Made by a program: the position numbers and the translations under genes
Part shown: positions 5,335-5,834 of the stretch, piece by piece
How positions within the stretch are numbered: position 1 is the stretch's first letter
Layout: every line of letters begins with the position of its first letter
Assembly: GCA_031264875.1 (NCBI GenBank)
Contig: JAISDK010000213.1
Coordinates: 1-5,834, forward strand
Direction of reading: 5' to 3'
Length of the DNA: 5,834 nucleotides
Origin: Prevotellaceae bacterium
GTDB lineage: Bacteria; Bacteroidota; Bacteroidia; Bacteroidales; UBA932
The notes under the pieces: generated by a model
The model's database searches: none
What the model was told of the DNA's origin: nothing
The model's input: only the letters and a program-made list of their open reading frames with translations

Positions 5335-5696
5335 TTTTATCACAAGAGATTAAGAGAACAGTCAATTTATTTCACAACAATTCCTTAATCAGAACATAAC
5401 AACAGTCGTCATAAATCGAAGCAAACCATCGTTGTTCGTCATTGCGAGGTACGAAGCTATCCAGAAAGTTCACATTGTTATATGTTATTAATTTTCCTTC
5501 CCTTAATCAATCAATAATGACAAAAAAGTCCGAAAATATACCTCTTAAAATAGCATGAGGTGTAATATGGCGCTGTACGCAATGATACTTTTGCCGTGCA
5601 TGTGACGACTAGGCTGGACGTTTCAGTCATCGAGCTCCCGCCGGTCTATGACCGAACTACAGGCTCGAATGTGACCACTCCGACGAGGCACAAGAA
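5335..5696. other. Gene-free repeat-containing interval
   Basis: I see no credible gene here. Frames starting at ATG 5518 (13 codons) and ATG 5555 (16 codons) close almost at once. The interval is AT-rich to about 5560 and then becomes GC-rich towards the hairpin array. It contains the GTCATTGCGAGG-type segment (5437-5466), a shorter possible relative of it (5407-5427), a small hairpin CGGTC-TAT-GACCG (5642-5654), and two degenerate leading units of the right-edge array (about 5649-5671 and 5672-5696). Confidence 0.6.
5437..5466 (+). repeat. GTCATTGCGAGG-type dispersed repeat segment
   Basis: The segment starts CGTCATTGCGAGGTACGAAG and continues CTATCCAGAA. It matches the intergenic repeat style CGTCATTGCGAGG...CGAAGCAATCC, which I recall from many bacterial genomes; only one copy is visible here, so the repeat call rests on that recollection. 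A shortened, diverged counterpart (CGTCAT...CGAAGC.A.CC) may lie at 5407-5427. Confidence 0.45.
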
Positions 5697-5834
5697 TGAC
5701 CTCCGGCGAGGCGCGGAGATGACCTCCGGCGAGGCGCGGAGGTGACCTCCGGCGAGGCGCGGAGTTGACTTCCGGCGGGGCGCGGAAGTGACTTCCGGCG
5801 GGGCGCGGAGGTGACGTCCGGCGAGAGCGGGAGA
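5697..5834. repeat. Tandem array of six 23-bp hairpin units, reaching the window edge
   Basis: Six units of exactly 23 bp begin at 5697, 5720, 5743, 5766, 5789 and 5812, each opening with TGAC. Units 1-3 are identical except for their last base; units 4-5 share TGACTTCCGGCGGGG; unit 6 is diverged. Each of units 1-5 can fold: bases 4-9 (CCTCCG or CTTCCG) pair with bases 18-23 (CGGAGG or CGGAAG) around an 8-base loop. Unit GC is about 78%, far above the AT-rich DNA at 5340-5560. The unit length is not a multiple of three and every plus-strand frame meets TGA, so the array is not plus-strand coding. There are no spacers, so it is not CRISPR. It continues off the right edge, so its full length and the next gene are unknown. 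Confidence 0.9.

Noticed and set aside
5200..5488. Inverted 10-mer ATAACATATA (5200-5209) and TATATGTTAT (5479-5488)
   Set aside because: The pair is short, AT-rich and imperfect in its flanks; such matches arise by chance in AT-rich intergenic DNA.
5518..5602. Short frames starting at ATG 5518 and ATG 5555
   Set aside because: They close after 13 and 16 codons and have no clear ribosome site or conserved feature.
5697..5834. CRISPR array
   Set aside because: The 23-bp units are directly contiguous with no variable spacers, and no cas gene is present.
5655..5834. Minus-strand open frames across the GC-rich array
   Set aside because: All three minus frames stay open for about 165 bases because the repeat contains no minus-strand stop, but there is no start, and the Arg/Pro-rich translation cycles through all frames since 23 is not a multiple of three. 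A gene end from beyond the edge cannot be fully excluded.

Overview
The window looks like a chromosomal segment from a member of the Bacteroidales (phylum Bacteroidota). The evidence is three promoters of the TAnnTTTG type used by the primary sigma factor of this phylum, start sites without strong Shine-Dalgarno sequences, an exported glycosidase, a lipoprotein glycosidase fragment, and an EF-G paralog whose sequence closely matches the second EF-G of Bacteroides. The genus cannot be fixed from the sequence alone.

Layout from left to right. (1) Positions 1-179 (minus) hold the N-terminus of a lipoprotein that looks like a five-bladed beta-propeller glycosidase; it runs off the left edge. (2) Positions 217-424 hold a short inverted and direct repeat built on ATCTGCGTG, and a 46-codon minus-strand remnant that keeps a twin-arginine signal peptide but stops inside that repeat. 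(3) Positions 546-591 are a strong rho-independent terminator for the next gene. (4) Positions 647-2800 (minus) encode a full-length EF-G2-type translocase (717 aa). Its G-domain lacks the catalytic histidine and its domain IV carries about 26 extra residues. (5) Positions 2801-3194 are a divergent promoter region. (6) Positions 3195-5003 (plus) encode a secreted GH2-family glycosidase (602 aa) with both catalytic glutamates. (7) Positions 5004-5834 carry no credible gene but are dense in repeats: a GC-rich hairpin after the GH2 gene, an inverted pair of palindromic REP-like elements with a 12-bp tandem repeat between them, a GTCATTGCGAGG dispersed-repeat-like segment, and a GC-rich array of six 23-bp hairpin units reaching the right edge.

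How the genes may fit together. EF-G2 proteins of Bacteroides sustain slow translocation without GTP hydrolysis during carbon starvation (established for B. thetaiotaomicron). Here the gene is transcribed divergently from a periplasmic glycosidase, with another probable glycosidase downstream, so the neighbourhood suits glycan scavenging and starvation. Shared regulation is inference only. The most unusual non-coding signal is the 23-bp hairpin array with one compensatory base-pair change. The protein with the clearest special biology is the EF-G2.
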